A DNA stretch of 64,000 nt from Hirundichthys speculiger (lineage: Eukaryota > Chordata > Actinopteri > Beloniformes > Exocoetidae). How positions within the stretch are numbered: the first letter of the stretch is position 1; each line of letters begins with the position of its first letter. Of this stretch, positions 47,359 to 57,516 are shown one piece after another. A program made the translations under genes and the position numbers. The notes beneath the pieces were generated by a model. That model saw only the letters and a list, made by a program, of their open reading frames with translations, ran no database searches and was not told where the DNA came from. The stretch lies in contig JAGFBZ010000852.1 of assembly GCA_018398805.1 (NCBI GenBank), forward strand, positions 434,501 through 498,500. Direction: 5' to 3'.

Positions 47359-48047
47359 CAGCGATCCCTTATTTTCCCCCGCATAAATCAAAATACACGA
47401 ACGGGAGCCGGAGCCCCCCGAGCCTAAATAATGTGTTTAAAATATGTTTAAAAACCGCTAAAATGTAGCGAGGCACTGCAGCGAAACAAGACAAAGGCTC
47501 AACTGTGGTCTTTCTGTTACCTTCACAGCCTCTGGTCTCTGAACCGTAGTAAAGAAACCGCTGGTATTGTGCTATTTTTGGCTCGTAATTAGCGGCTAAC
47601 ACGCTAACAACAACAAAAGAAAAAGTACAGTTTTCTCTGCATGGAACGAGCACTTTATTCTGGCACTGCAGGAACTTGTAACATCAAACAGGTTGTATTG
47701 TTGGACTCCTGTCGGTTAACAGAGAATGTAAATCTATACACGCTGGGCTGCTGTTGATGCTCACTACACTTTTCATCTAACCTTGTTTTCATTCTGCCGT
47801 CCCACGACACACACACTCCATTACCCATAAGGCCACACCATTACCCATAAGGCCACCTTCTTAAAGGGGCCAGGCTGGCTCACAGCATTTCTTCACTGTG
47901 AGAGAACGCACACAACATCCTGTGATGTTGTGTTGTGTGATGTTCGGCGATTTTTAAAAATTTTTTAAATTATATTATATATTTCTGAAAAATCAGCGAA
48001 TAACTAAAACCGCGGAACTTAAACCGCAAATTGACAAAGGATCATTG
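47359..48047 (-). mobile_element. TA-flanked MITE, copy 3, complete
   Basis: The ends CAGCGATCCCTTATTTTCC and GACAAAGGATCATTG are bordered by TA (47357-47358, 48048-48049). It matches copy 1 (4745-5399) in inverted orientation. It carries a local duplication of 'ccattacccataaggccac' near 47818-47857. Confidence 0.8.
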
Positions 48048-48049
48048 TA

Positions 48050-48729
48050 TTTGTATTTAGTGTTTTAGAATTGTCTCTATTTAATTTATACTTTCAAGAC
48101 TCAATTTTTGTGTGATATTCAGTTTTCATCCGAATATAATATAACTTTGGTCAGTAGGTGGCAGTGCAGGACCATTTGACCTGTTTCTCTTCCTTCCATA
48201 TCTACAGAGGAATGGTGAAAACGGTCCGCAACTCCGCTGTCTCCTTCCTTTACAAACTTATTTGCCTGTTTTCCGGGTATGTAATCCTTCACAAACCACA
48301 CAGAGCTATTACTAGGTGTTTATGTCGTTTTTGGTAAGGTTTATGCTTTGTTTTGGGTCGGATTTATATGTAAAAGAAGCTTGTAGAAATTTAACAATTC
48401 GTGTCAGTGTTTTGTATTGCGGCGGGCTATTTGTTGCTGTGTTTCATCATGTTTGGGCATCACACCTAAAGTTTTTCAGTTAACATTTGAATTTGATTAA
48501 TGGCTGGCTCCATTTTATTATTTTAGGGAATGGTTTAAATCCATGATGCAGATATGTACATGTAAATAGTATTCATGGGTGATACAGTTACTGTTTTGTA
48601 TTAAGTTCTGGTGCTAGTAGTATCTTTAAAATAAAAGTGCACAGTAATATGCAATAATTAAATGACCGAAAATGAAAATTGCAAAAGGAGAAATGTTAAA
48701 GGGGAATTGTAGAGATTACAGAAAGTGTG
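48050..48729. other. Intergenic DNA; holds one member of a 55-bp repeat pair
   Basis: At about 48210-48262 the text CGCAACTCCGCTGTCTCCTT with TCCTTTACAAACTTATTTG recurs at about 49718-49773. Otherwise nothing was recognised. Confidence 0.45.
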
Positions 48730-48732
48730 TTA

Positions 48733-49472
48733 GGGTAAATTCCAATTCCTCCCTTAACCCTCAATCTCAACTCTCGCCCTTAACCCTCAATTTATGGCCC
48801 TCAATCTTAACCCTCAAAAGTAAGTGTCAGGACTATCTTGTGACTTAGAAATGGGACACCCCTTTAGTGCAGTTACGTCTTCAGACTGAAATGTATCAGA
48901 GCCCGTGTTGTCTCTGTATTTCCTGAAATGACACAGGGATAACATTGAAAAGAGCGCCGTATATTCTCCAAATAATATTAGCAAATAACAATATAGAGGA
49001 TACATTATTCAGTCCTCCGTCGCTACACAACAAGGTATACAAGTAACGTGAAGCCGGCCAGGACCACCGACCGTGACCGCCGGCTGGGACTGCCGGTCCG
49101 GGAGCAAATATCGTAAAGTAAAAAAATAAATGTTATGCAACAACGATGTTAATCCATGAAAAAAGTCTCAAACAAAGACAATAAGATGGTTTCCTAACAT
49201 TTATATCTTTAAGAACTACGAAGATACCTACATTTTAAGCTAGCTTTTTTGTCGCCATCCTTTTCGAAGGCTAAATTACCCAATGCCTTCTGGGTAGCCC
49301 TTACTCCCAAGGTTGGTGCCGGAGAATCTCAATTTTGAGGGCGATACAGCCCTCAAACTTGTCCCTCAATTTGATGTTCTTAGAGTCGGGACAACACTTG
49401 CACTTAACGGGAGCGGCATTTTTGAGATTGAGGATTGAGATTGAGGGTTAAGGGAGGAATTGGAATTCAGCC
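48733..49472. mobile_element. PIF/Harbinger-like MITE, copy 2, TTA target duplication
   Basis: A 740-bp element runs from GGGTAAATTCCAATTCCTCC to GGAATTGGAATTCAGCC, bordered by TTA (48730-48732 and 49473-49475). It matches the copy at 29353-30089 throughout. The 63-codon minus-strand frame (48814-49005) has the same length and nearly the same sequence as its partner. Confidence 0.88.
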
Positions 49473-49475
49473 TTA

Positions 49476-49814
49476 TTATTGAAAAGTAATGATGACCGGA
49501 TGTTGTTTATTGTATTTTGCTTTCTATTCAATGTAATGTGATATTGAATATTGAATGTTCTATGGATGTGAAAATGTGAATGTCTAGATAGACAGAGAAT
49601 AGAGACGGTGTTATTGAATGCTGGGTAAAATGAATACAAAAAGGACAATGCAAGCAGTTATTAGTCAGTGAGCGAAATGTTTATTGTATGTGAACAGTTG
49701 TGAATAAAATATCTTCAGCGGAACGGTAAAAAACGGCCCGCAACTCCACTGTCTCCTTCCTTTACAAACTTATTTGTAAGTATTATATATAAGTATTATA
49801 TATCTGTTGTTTGG
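49476..49814. other. Intergenic DNA next to the LTR element
   Basis: Contains the second member of the 55-bp repeat pair (about 49718-49773), followed by GTAAGT and a duplicated AAGTATTATATA. No gene recognised. Confidence 0.45.
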
Positions 49815-49819
49815 TGCCA

Positions 49820-50435
49820 TGTTGCATAATGAAATGCCGTGGAGGAAAAAAAAATCATGGAGGCAAAGAAATCTTACAGAAAAGGCAAGTTAGCCATTTA
49901 TTCTGGAAACAAACAAATGACATGCAGCTCTTCAACATGCCAAACAAAGAAATATCCAAAAGGAAGCCCCAGAGCCCTCTTCCTGAGCTCCTATTTGTAG
50001 CCTTAATGCCCGCCTTTCCAGTTCAAACTGACCTATCAGGTCAGCTCTGCAGAAGAAAGGTTGACAGGATGAATCACAAACAACTTGCTTCATTACAGTT
50101 TGCTCACACTGACAAATGCCTCATTTCATTCTTAAATATGATATCAAAATATTACAAAATTTAAAATAGACATTCACATAATTATCTTGCAGCAATTGCA
50201 CTAATTACCTGCAATATCATTACTCTTCTTTTGACCAATTAGATTAAAGAATCCACCCACTCCTACAACACATGGGAAGGACTATACCTTATATGTACAT
50301 ACAACCAAATGTTACACCCTCCAGAACATTACAAACAATTATCAAGCCAACAACCCAGAAAACTCAGTATCCTCCCACTCTACTGAGTGGACCTTAATGT
50401 TTAAGAAAAAGTGAGGGAGCAGATGCTTCGTCACA
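49820..50435 (-). repeat. 3' LTR of the gmr1-like element
   Basis: 616 bp, reading on the minus strand from TGTGACGAAGCATCTGCTCC to TTTCATTATGCAACA. Same length as the 5' LTR and, by eye, the same sequence. An open frame of about 100 codons on the opposite strand is present in both LTRs and is not taken as a gene. Confidence 0.97.
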
Positions 50436-50456
50436 TTTCACACCCCCTCCCCCTCT
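50436..50456 (-). other. Polypurine tract
   Basis: Directly before the 3' LTR the minus strand reads AGAGGGGGAGGGGGTGTGAAA, a purine run that would prime plus-strand DNA synthesis. The last codons and stop of the RNase H frame lie inside it. Confidence 0.85.
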
Positions 50457-50767
50457 GGCTTACACAGGTCAGGCAAACGGGATAGATAATCCGCTATGAG
50501 GTTTTTCTTACCACTGCAATACTGTATGGTGAACTGGTATGGTTGGAGGGCGAGACACCAACGCAGGATCCTAGCATTCTGATGCTGCTTTGAGTGCATC
50601 CATTTCAAAGACCTGTGGTCAGTTTGCAACACAAACGGTCTTCCCAAAAGGTAATATTTTAATGAATCAACAGCCCACTTTATAGCCAGTCCCTCTTTTT
50701 CCACAGTCGAGTACCTTTTTTCTCGGTCAAATAGTTTCCTACTAAGGAACAAAACAGGCTTTTTCAC
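50438..50767 (-). pseudogene. RNase H domain of the gmr1-like element, out of frame with gag-pol
   Basis: This frame continues the RNase H domain of the Ty3/Gypsy reverse transcriptase. It includes FLSRKLFDREKRYSTVEKEG with the conserved glutamate and TDHRSLKW with the conserved aspartate, ending in the motif region YCSGKKNLIADYLSRLPD. It begins in a different frame within the 3' end of the 1411-codon frame, overlapping it around 50742-50767 at an A-run, so a one-base change there breaks the protein. There is no normal start codon. A programmed shift is possible but unlikely, because the position is inside a folded domain. Confidence 0.85.
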
Positions 50768-53700
50768 CAGGCTCTCCTTGGGCTAACACGGCTCCGAGTC
50801 CAACACCAGAAGCATCAACCTGGACCAGGAAAGGTTTTGTGAAATCAGGACTCTGCAACACAGGGGCTTCACAAATCTGCATCTTCAGCATCTGAAAAGC
50901 ACGCTCACATTCATTATTCCAAATCACTTTAGTGACCGACTTCTTTGTTAGTTCAGTGAGTGGAGCAGCCAGCGTAGAAAAATGTGGAACAAACCTTCTA
51001 TACCAGCCCACCAGTCCAAGAAAAGATCTAATTTGTTTTTTGGTCCGGGGTTGAGTAATCATCTGTATGGCCTTTATCTTTTCTATTTGTGGCTTTATTT
51101 GCCCACGGCCGACCAGGTACCCAAGGTATTTTACCTCTTCTTGAGCCCAAAAACACTTATTTACATTCAGGGTCAGTCCAGCATCCTGTATCTTCCCCAG
51201 GACAACTTTGAGATGCCGCAGGTGTTCCTCCCAGGTCTCACTGTAGATTACGACATCATCAAGATAGGCAGATGCGAACCTGGAGCAATCATTCAGCACG
51301 ATATCCATTAATCTTTGGAAAGTTGCAGGAGCTCCATGGAGCCCAAAAGGTAATACTGTATAGTGGAACAAACCCATTCCGGGAATCTGAAAAGCTGTGT
51401 ATTCTCTACAGGCTGGGGCGAGTGGTACTTGCCAGTAACCTTTACAAAGATCTAGGGTTGTAATATACTTAGCTTTTCCCAGTCTCTCCAACAGTTCGTC
51501 AATGCGTGGCATGGGGTAAGAATCAAAACATGAAATGCTGTTCAGCTTCCTCATATCAGAACAGAACCGAGGTTGAGTAGAATTCTTCTTGGGAACAAGC
51601 ACGATAGGGTTGGACCATTCACTCTTGGACGGCTCAATGACTGACATGTCCAACATCATCTGGACTTCCTTCCTTAGAGGTTCCACCATCCGCTCCGGTA
51701 TCCTGTAAGGCTTCAGACGAACTGGTGTAGCATCCTTCAAAATAATCTTATGCTCTATCACATTGGTACGTCCAGGCTTCTCAGAAAATAAAGATGGAAA
51801 AGACTGTTTAAGCTCACCTAGTTGATGCCACTGCTCTTCACTCAAGTGCTCTGGAGGGAGCTGGGGTTTACCTTTCTCCCTAAAGGGTACCATGTCGAGT
51901 TCCTCAGCCTCTGTCACATCCTCCACTTCAGGCTGGACATCCTGGACCATCAGAACCTGCTCCCCTCCTGTCTTCTCATTTTTCCTTTCATGATACTCCT
52001 TTAACAGGTTTACATGGAGATGTTGACGGTGTTTATATTTATCAGGACAAAAAATCTCATATGTTACTGGACCCACCCTCCTGATCACAGAATAGGGGCC
52101 TTGCCACTTGGCTAGTAACTTACTTGGTCCGGTAGGAAGCAGTACCAACACCTTTTGACCAGCTTTCAGTTCTCTTTCCCGGGCATGTTTGTCGTACCAT
52201 ACCTTTTGTCTGAGTTGAGCTTCTAACATGTGTTCCTTGGCTTTTTCTCTGTAACTTTCCAGTTTGTCTCTCATCTGCAGAATGTAGGAGATGATGTTAG
52301 TGGTGTTTACCGTCGCCTCTCCAGCCACCCAGTTCTCCTTCAGCATGTCCAAAGGGCCTCTGACCTGCCTGCCGTACAACAACTCAAAAGGGGAGAAACC
52401 AGTTGATGCTTGTGGCACCTCTCTGTATGCAAATAAAAGAAAAGGCAGCCATTTATCCCAATCTTTACCAGTATCATCAACAAACTTTTTCAACAGGTGT
52501 TTCAGAGTACGATTAAATCGCTCCACCAGACCATCAGTTTCTGGATGATATGGTGTTGTTCTTATCCCCTTTACACCGAGTTGGGAATAAAGTGACTTCA
52601 TCAAATGTGACATAAAGTTCGTACCTTGATCTGTCAAGATCTCTTTGGGAATACCAACTCTAGAGAATAACTCCACCAAACACCGCACTATATGTTTAAC
52701 CTGAACAGAGCGTAGGGGGTAAACATCTGGGTATCTGGTGGCGTAGTCACATATAACCAAGGCAAATTTGTGTCCGTTACTACTTTTGGGCAAAGGACCA
52801 ATAACATCCATAGCAATTCTCTCATAAGGCACACTCATGATAGGCAATGGTTGCAACTGGCCACGGTCTGAAACTTTGGTGGGAGCTACAATCTGACATT
52901 CATGGCAACTTTTACAGTAATCCATTACCTCTTTATATAATCCCGGCCAGTAAAAGCGTTGGGCAATGCGGTTATAGGTTTTAGCCTGTCCTAGATGCCC
53001 AGCCCATGGAACCGTATGACCCAAATGCAGGACTACTTGTCGATACTCTTTCGGAACAACAAGCCTAGGTTTTTCAATATCTGCCAAATAAAGAAGGTTG
53101 TCTTTTATGATAAAAGGATCCCCACCTACCCTATTCTGACCTCCCATGCCTGCATCATGGACTCCATTAACTTCATGTGCTTTTGCAAAGAGAGGTTTTA
53201 ACGAAGAGTCATTCTCCTGACTCTGTCTGAAATTGTCTGGGACTTGCCATTGGGGGTCAATATGGGCATACTCAGGGAGAGCCAGTTCAATGTTTTTAGC
53301 TTTGTCATAATTCCTATTTCTCTCTTGACGGCGTTGCCGTTTTGTTTTCTTACCCTTAGTTCCCCTTTCAAACAAACTATCATGTACATCTGGTAGGGGT
53401 TCAAGCCCCTTAGCCACCGAGCGGGTAACAACAGCACAAGAGTATGCTTGAGAATTTTTCTGGACCAAGTTGTCAAGAATAGGCAAATCCTCTCCAATAA
53501 TTACATCATAAGCTAATTTATCTAGGACACCAACTGTTAACATGAAGGCTTGCTTTTCAGCCTCAATGATAACATCTGCTGTAGGATAATCTTTCTTGCA
53601 TCCATGTACACATGTAATATTTACCTTTTGATCAAAGTTAGTCAATGCATTACTAAGTAGGCTAGATTTTACTAAGGTTTGTGAACTACCAGTGTCCACT

Positions 53701-54977
53701 AGAGCCTTTACCCTATGACCATTAACTATGACATCTACCATATGCTTATGAGGATTCAATCCATTATCTTTAGCTTTATCCTTATCAATTTCTACCCGTG
53801 GCACTGAACACAATTCAACAGACTTTGATTTTCTTAGGGGACACAATGAAGCTTTGTGGCCAGGCTGCCGACAGTAGTAACACACAAAATTAGGTTTCAA
53901 GTCTGAATGAACGGGTTTCTTACTAACCCCAGCATCCATACCGTCCATAGAAGGTAACCTATAAGGTTTAACATCTCCAAACCTTGTCTTCCCTGCAACC
54001 ACCTTTGTCCTTAAAGGGTCCCGGTGCGCAGCTGTGTAGCGTTCCGCCAAATCCGCTGCCACCTCTCCTGTCTGGGGATTGTGCTCCTTTACCCAGATGC
54101 GAATATCAGGAGGAAGCACACGAAGATACTGTTCCAAGACGATTATCTCACCGATCTGCTCCTTGGTTCGACTGTTGGGGCGCATCCATCGTTTGTAGAG
54201 GCCCTTCAAGCGGTTGTAGGTCTCTCTCACAGTCTCTCCAACGGGCATTGCAGTGTTTCGGAAACGACGTCTGTAGGTCTCTTCTGTAACATCAAACTTC
54301 ACCAACACTGCTGTTTTAATATCATCATAGGATCCTGACTGATCCTCATCCATTCCAGCATAAGCCTCCAAGGCTTTTCCCGTCAGCAAGGTAACCACCC
54401 TCGCTGCCCACTCTGTTGGCGGCCAACCCCACGTTCTTGCTATCCGTTCAAATCGAACAAAGAAACTTTCTGGATCTTCCCCTTCTTTGAAGTCAGGTAT
54501 CCTGGGTTCACCAATACGTGAGCCTGCAGCCTGGATCAGCGGAGTAGCATGTCGTTGACGTGGGGCCGGTAACTGAGGCAACGAGCCGACGGGTCCACTA
54601 GCAGGCAATGGAGGAGATGGGGAGACAGGCCGTTCTAAAGGTTCAGAAGGTGCTTCAGTCACATCATTCCGCTTTGATTTCGGCCCCATCTCCAATCTGA
54701 GCTGTTTAATCTGTTCAAAGAGCGCAGCTTCAGTTTGCTTAGACCGACGCATAAACTCTCTCATATCTTCAAAAAAATCAGGTGAGGAGAGTTCTGGACT
54801 TGCAGCACGGGCCGCAACCACTTTTGGTCGAACAACTGGCTCTTCTCCACCCTCAGCAGCCATACCTCCACCTGGTGACGGCTCAAACTCAAGTGTCTTT
54901 TCCACCGCTTCCTCCTCCATTTCTGCCAAGGTGTGTCTCCTTGGCCAACGAGCCCTTCCACGTCCTGCACCTCTCAT
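50742..54977 (-). CDS. Gag-pol polyprotein of the gmr1-like retrotransposon (gag, protease, integrase, RT; RNase H cut off)
   Basis: 1411 codons, starting at an ATG directly after an in-frame TAA. Residues 1-155 are charged and proline-rich. Residues 160-320 are capsid; 231-315 resemble a SCAN domain (VLEQYLRVLPPDIRIWVKEH). A CX2CX4HX4C zinc knuckle lies at C366, C369, H374 and C379. Protease has DTG at 428-430. Integrase has the HHCC finger (H654, H661, C688, C691) and the catalytic triad D724, D783, E819 (spacing 35), then a GPY/F module near 960. Reverse transcriptase follows, with D1176 and YLDD at 1238-1241. RNase H starts with D1388, then the frame ends. The polyprotein would make virus-like particles and integrate cDNA. 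Integrase before RT marks the gmr1 group. No stop separates gag and pol. All visible catalytic residues are intact except the lost RNase H part. Confidence 0.95.
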   Translation of the reverse strand: MRGAGRGRARWPRRHTLAEMEEEAVEKTLEFEPSPGGGMAAEGGEEPVVRPKVVAARAASPELSSPDFFEDMREFMRRSKQTEAALFEQIKQLRLEMGPKSKRNDVTEAPSEPLERPVSPSPPLPASGPVGSLPQLPAPRQRHATPLIQAAGSRIGEPRIPDFKEGEDPESFFVRFERIARTWGWPPTEWAARVVTLLTGKALEAYAGMDEDQSGSYDDIKTAVLVKFDVTEETYRRRFRNTAMPVGETVRETYNRLKGLYKRWMRPNSRTKEQIGEIIVLEQYLRVLPPDIRIWVKEHNPQTGEVAADLAERYTAAHRDPLRTKVVAGKTRFGDVKPYRLPSMDGMDAGVSKKPVHSDLKPNFVCYYCRQPGHKASLCPLRKSKSVELCSVPRVEIDKDKAKDNGLNPHKHMVDVIVNGHRVKALVDTGSSQTLVKSSLLSNALTNFDQKVNITCVHGCKKDYPTADVIIEAEKQAFMLTVGVLDKLAYDVIIGEDLPILDNLVQKNSQAYSCAVVTRSVAKGLEPLPDVHDSLFERGTKGKKTKRQRRQERNRNYDKAKNIELALPEYAHIDPQWQVPDNFRQSQENDSSLKPLFAKAHEVNGVHDAGMGGQNRVGGDPFIIKDNLLYLADIEKPRLVVPKEYRQVVLHLGHTVPWAGHLGQAKTYNRIAQRFYWPGLYKEVMDYCKSCHECQIVAPTKVSDRGQLQPLPIMSVPYERIAMDVIGPLPKSSNGHKFALVICDYATRYPDVYPLRSVQVKHIVRCLVELFSRVGIPKEILTDQGTNFMSHLMKSLYSQLGVKGIRTTPYHPETDGLVERFNRTLKHLLKKFVDDTGKDWDKWLPFLLFAYREVPQASTGFSPFELLYGRQVRGPLDMLKENWVAGEATVNTTNIISYILQMRDKLESYREKAKEHMLEAQLRQKVWYDKHARERELKAGQKVLVLLPTGPSKLLAKWQGPYSVIRRVGPVTYEIFCPDKYKHRQHLHVNLLKEYHERKNEKTGGEQVLMVQDVQPEVEDVTEAEELDMVPFREKGKPQLPPEHLSEEQWHQLGELKQSFPSLFSEKPGRTNVIEHKIILKDATPVRLKPYRIPERMVEPLRKEVQMMLDMSVIEPSKSEWSNPIVLVPKKNSTQPRFCSDMRKLNSISCFDSYPMPRIDELLERLGKAKYITTLDLCKGYWQVPLAPACREYTAFQIPGMGLFHYTVLPFGLHGAPATFQRLMDIVLNDCSRFASAYLDDVVIYSETWEEHLRHLKVVLGKIQDAGLTLNVNKCFWAQEEVKYLGYLVGRGQIKPQIEKIKAIQMITQPRTKKQIRSFLGLVGWYRRFVPHFSTLAAPLTELTKKSVTKVIWNNECERAFQMLKMQICEAPVLQSPDFTKPFLVQVDASGVGLGAVLAQGEPGEKACFVP

Positions 54978-55028
54978 TTAGTCAGTGCAATTCCACCAAC
55001 TTGTCACAGGTGGGGGAGAAAAAAAAAG

Positions 55029-55046
55029 ATCCCACTTCTGACACCA
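55029..55046 (-). other. Primer binding site, tRNA-Leu type
   Basis: Two bases inside the 5' LTR the minus strand reads TGGTGTCAGAAGTGGGAT. This is complementary to CCA plus the 3' end of vertebrate tRNA-Leu (CAA isoacceptor, as I recall it) over 18 bases. It would prime minus-strand synthesis. Confidence 0.8.
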
Positions 55047-55048
55047 TT

Positions 55049-55664
55049 TGTTGCATAATGAAATGCCGTGGAGGAAAAAAAAATCATGGAGGCAAAGAAA
55101 TCTTACAGAAAAGGCAAGTTAGCCATTTATTCTGGAAACAAACAAATGACATGCAGCTCTTCAACATGCCAAACAAAGAAATATCCAAAAGGAAGCCCCA
55201 GAGCCCTCTTCCTGAGCTCCTATTTGTAGCCTTAATGCCCGCCTTTCCAGTTCAAACTGACCTATCAGGTCAGCTCTGCAGAAGAAAGGTTGACAGGATG
55301 AATCACAAACAACTTGCTTCATTACAGTTTGCTCACACTGACAAATGCCTCATTTCATTCTTAAATATGATATCAAAATATTACAAAATTTAAAATAGAC
55401 ATTCACATAATTATCTTGCAGCAATTGCACTAATTACCTGCAATATCATTACTCTTCTTTTGACCAATTAGATTAAAGAATCCACCCACTCCTACAACAC
55501 ATGGGAAGGACTATACCTTATATGTACATACAACCAAATGTTACACCCTCCAGAACATTACAAACAATTATCAAGCCAACAACCCAGAAAACTCAGTATC
55601 CTCCCACTCTACTGAGTGGACCTTAATGTTTAAGAAAAAGTGAGGGAGCAGATGCTTCGTCACA
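55049..55664 (-). repeat. 5' LTR of the gmr1-like element
   Basis: 616 bp, identical by eye to 49820-50435. It holds the promoter of the element. No clear TATA box was assigned. Confidence 0.97.
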
Positions 55665-55669
55665 TGCCA

Positions 55670-56908
55670 TATCCTGGTACCTGCAACAGAAGCAACCTTC
55701 GCTGTTCCACGGGAGGTCGTTAGCTTCTCACGTCAACGCATCTTGAGCCTTCGCTTGTTGCCTCGAAGAGCGTGGGTCCAAATGAGCCCACGTGCACATC
55801 ATCATTCGGCATTGTCCAGCCGATCAGAGCCTCCCACACCAGAGCAAATGTGACCATGATTACAAACAACATACAGCTCGGCACCGCCGTCTGATGTGCT
55901 CTATATTTAAGGATTTATCTCCACGGGCGAACAGCAGCGCTGGCGAGTGTGTGTTAAGGAGTCTTCACGTGTCGATGTTAATAGCAGTGTTCAGATGCTG
56001 AATGTCCCCCTCGGTGAGTGTTGTCTGTTTCTCTGGCTCGTCTTCCCTCCGCTGGCGCTATGCAGATTAGCTGGCTGCCACCGGTCGGTACAGTCTGGAG
56101 CTCAGAAACGTTCACTTAATGAACTGGCAGTCATCTGTGTGCATGTGTGCGTGAGAGTGAGAGAGGGGCCAGTGAGATGCTAAATTAATAGCAGTCATCT
56201 TTACACGCTTCCCTCTGCTAGCTAAGCCTGCTAATGAACAGACTTGGACGCCTGCGGTTAGCATCACACAGAGACGCGAGTGGATTTAAAACAGACGTGG
56301 ACTTGATTAAACCCAAACGCGTTCTTCCACACCCGTGCGATGCTGAAACACCAGAGCGGCGCCTTGACGGGCGCCTGCTGCAGCTTGTGGCAAGTTTCAT
56401 TTGCTGTTTTCGCCTCTTTTGTCTTTTATTTATGGAGGTAAAAAAAAAAAAAAAAACGTGCGGCATCGTGCGCTCACCACAATGCAGATGTGTGCACACA
56501 CACCTGCACGCCGAACACACGAGCATATAGTGTTGAGACAGTAGAGAGGAGGGACGGCCCCCATCCCTCATCCCTCCAGCTGCTACTTGCCATTTCCTCG
56601 CTGTCGTCCCAACGGGCCAGGTGTGCATGTGTGTGTGTGTGCTTCTGCAAGCGTCTGCGTGTAAAGGCCAGACCGCTGTGTTTTCGCTGTGGCGTGACAC
56701 GAGCCAGGCGTGTATTTTGTCACATTTTGCTGAGGCCGGAGCCAACTCCAGGAAATGGGTTGGCACTGAAGACCTCACCAGGGATTGGCGGGGTGAAGAT
56801 CAAAGGGTTCTTTCACACACATGCACACGTGCACACTCACGCACACACTTTTTCCTTCTCTCCTTCCTCTTCCTGCTTCTGGACAGACTCTTTAAACCTC
56901 ACGCAGGT
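55670..56908. other. Intergenic DNA, no gene recognised
   Basis: Relatively GC-rich. Frames of up to 186 codons on both strands (56218-56778 minus, 56490-57014 plus) overlap each other and show no domain. GT/CA-rich stretches lie near 56620-56650 and 56810-56850, and an A-run at 56441-56456. Confidence 0.45.
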
Positions 56909-57147
56909 TAGGGATAGGCATTTTATCCGATCCGCAATCAGTGCATCGATGCGAGGGTCTGTAGTAAATTGCATCGGTTGGAGTGGCGTGCATCGGATTA
57001 GAAAATGGGTTTAGGGATGCACGATAACTGTTTTTTAAACCGATACTAATAACCGATAACTTTCAGCTCCTAAAGGCCGATACTGATAACGCACACATAT
57101 TAGTCAGGTCTCTTATGTTTGAATTTACAATTTCGTGGGATTTGTTT

Positions 57148-57292
57148 GGGGATTAGGAAAACTATACATTTTTGAAAACTAGATAGCATAAGCAATCAGA
57201 AAACCAATGTTTCCATTTGCACAGGTATCCACATAGCGGCCATTTGGATTTTTCAAAATGGCTGCCGGAAAATGCATATTTGTCCATATCTC
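57148..57292 (+). repeat. Left terminal inverted repeat (well-kept part)
   Basis: Pairs with 59520-59666. It begins GGGGATTAGGAAAACTATAC and ends TTTGTCCATATCTC. Confidence 0.9.
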
Positions 57293-57516
57293 TGCTTCTA
57301 AATAAGATAGCAGCAAATTGAATTCAACACACCTTTCACATTTTTAGGGGCAAGGAATGCAACGAAACCAAAATCAAAGTGACTAACCTCTGACCCAAAA
57401 TAAAACAATTTGCTGTATAGACTTACTTTTATTGTGAGCACAAAGATAATTTCCACAGAACTCAATGCCAAATGAAGCTATAGTCATTTTGCATTAAAAG
57501 AACTATTAAAACAGGT

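Larger units (their letters stand above)
49820..55664 (-). mobile_element. Full-length gmr1-like Ty3/Gypsy LTR retrotransposon
   Basis: A 5845-bp element with two 616-bp LTRs, a primer binding site, a polypurine tract and one long gag-pol frame is flanked by the 5-bp duplication tgcca (49815-49819 and 55665-55669). LTRs begin TG and end CA. The pol order, protease-integrase-RT-RNase H, is the reverse of normal Ty3/Gypsy and defines the gmr1 group first described in Atlantic cod. By eye the LTRs are identical, so the insertion is recent. It is probably not autonomous because of a frameshift before RNase H. Confidence 0.97.

Noticed and set aside
50742..50767. Programmed ribosomal frameshift joining the pol frames
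   Set aside because: The overlap falls within the RNase H fold rather than between gag and pol, so a one-base mutation is the simpler explanation; kept only as a remote possibility.
54782..55393. 203-codon plus-strand frame
   Set aside because: It runs antisense across the start of gag and into the 5' LTR; a shadow frame. The related roughly 117-codon frame at 49811-50164 is the same LTR text.
56218..57014. Frames of 174-186 codons on opposite strands
   Set aside because: They overlap each other in a GC-rich patch, have no domain, and one runs into the end of a hAT element.
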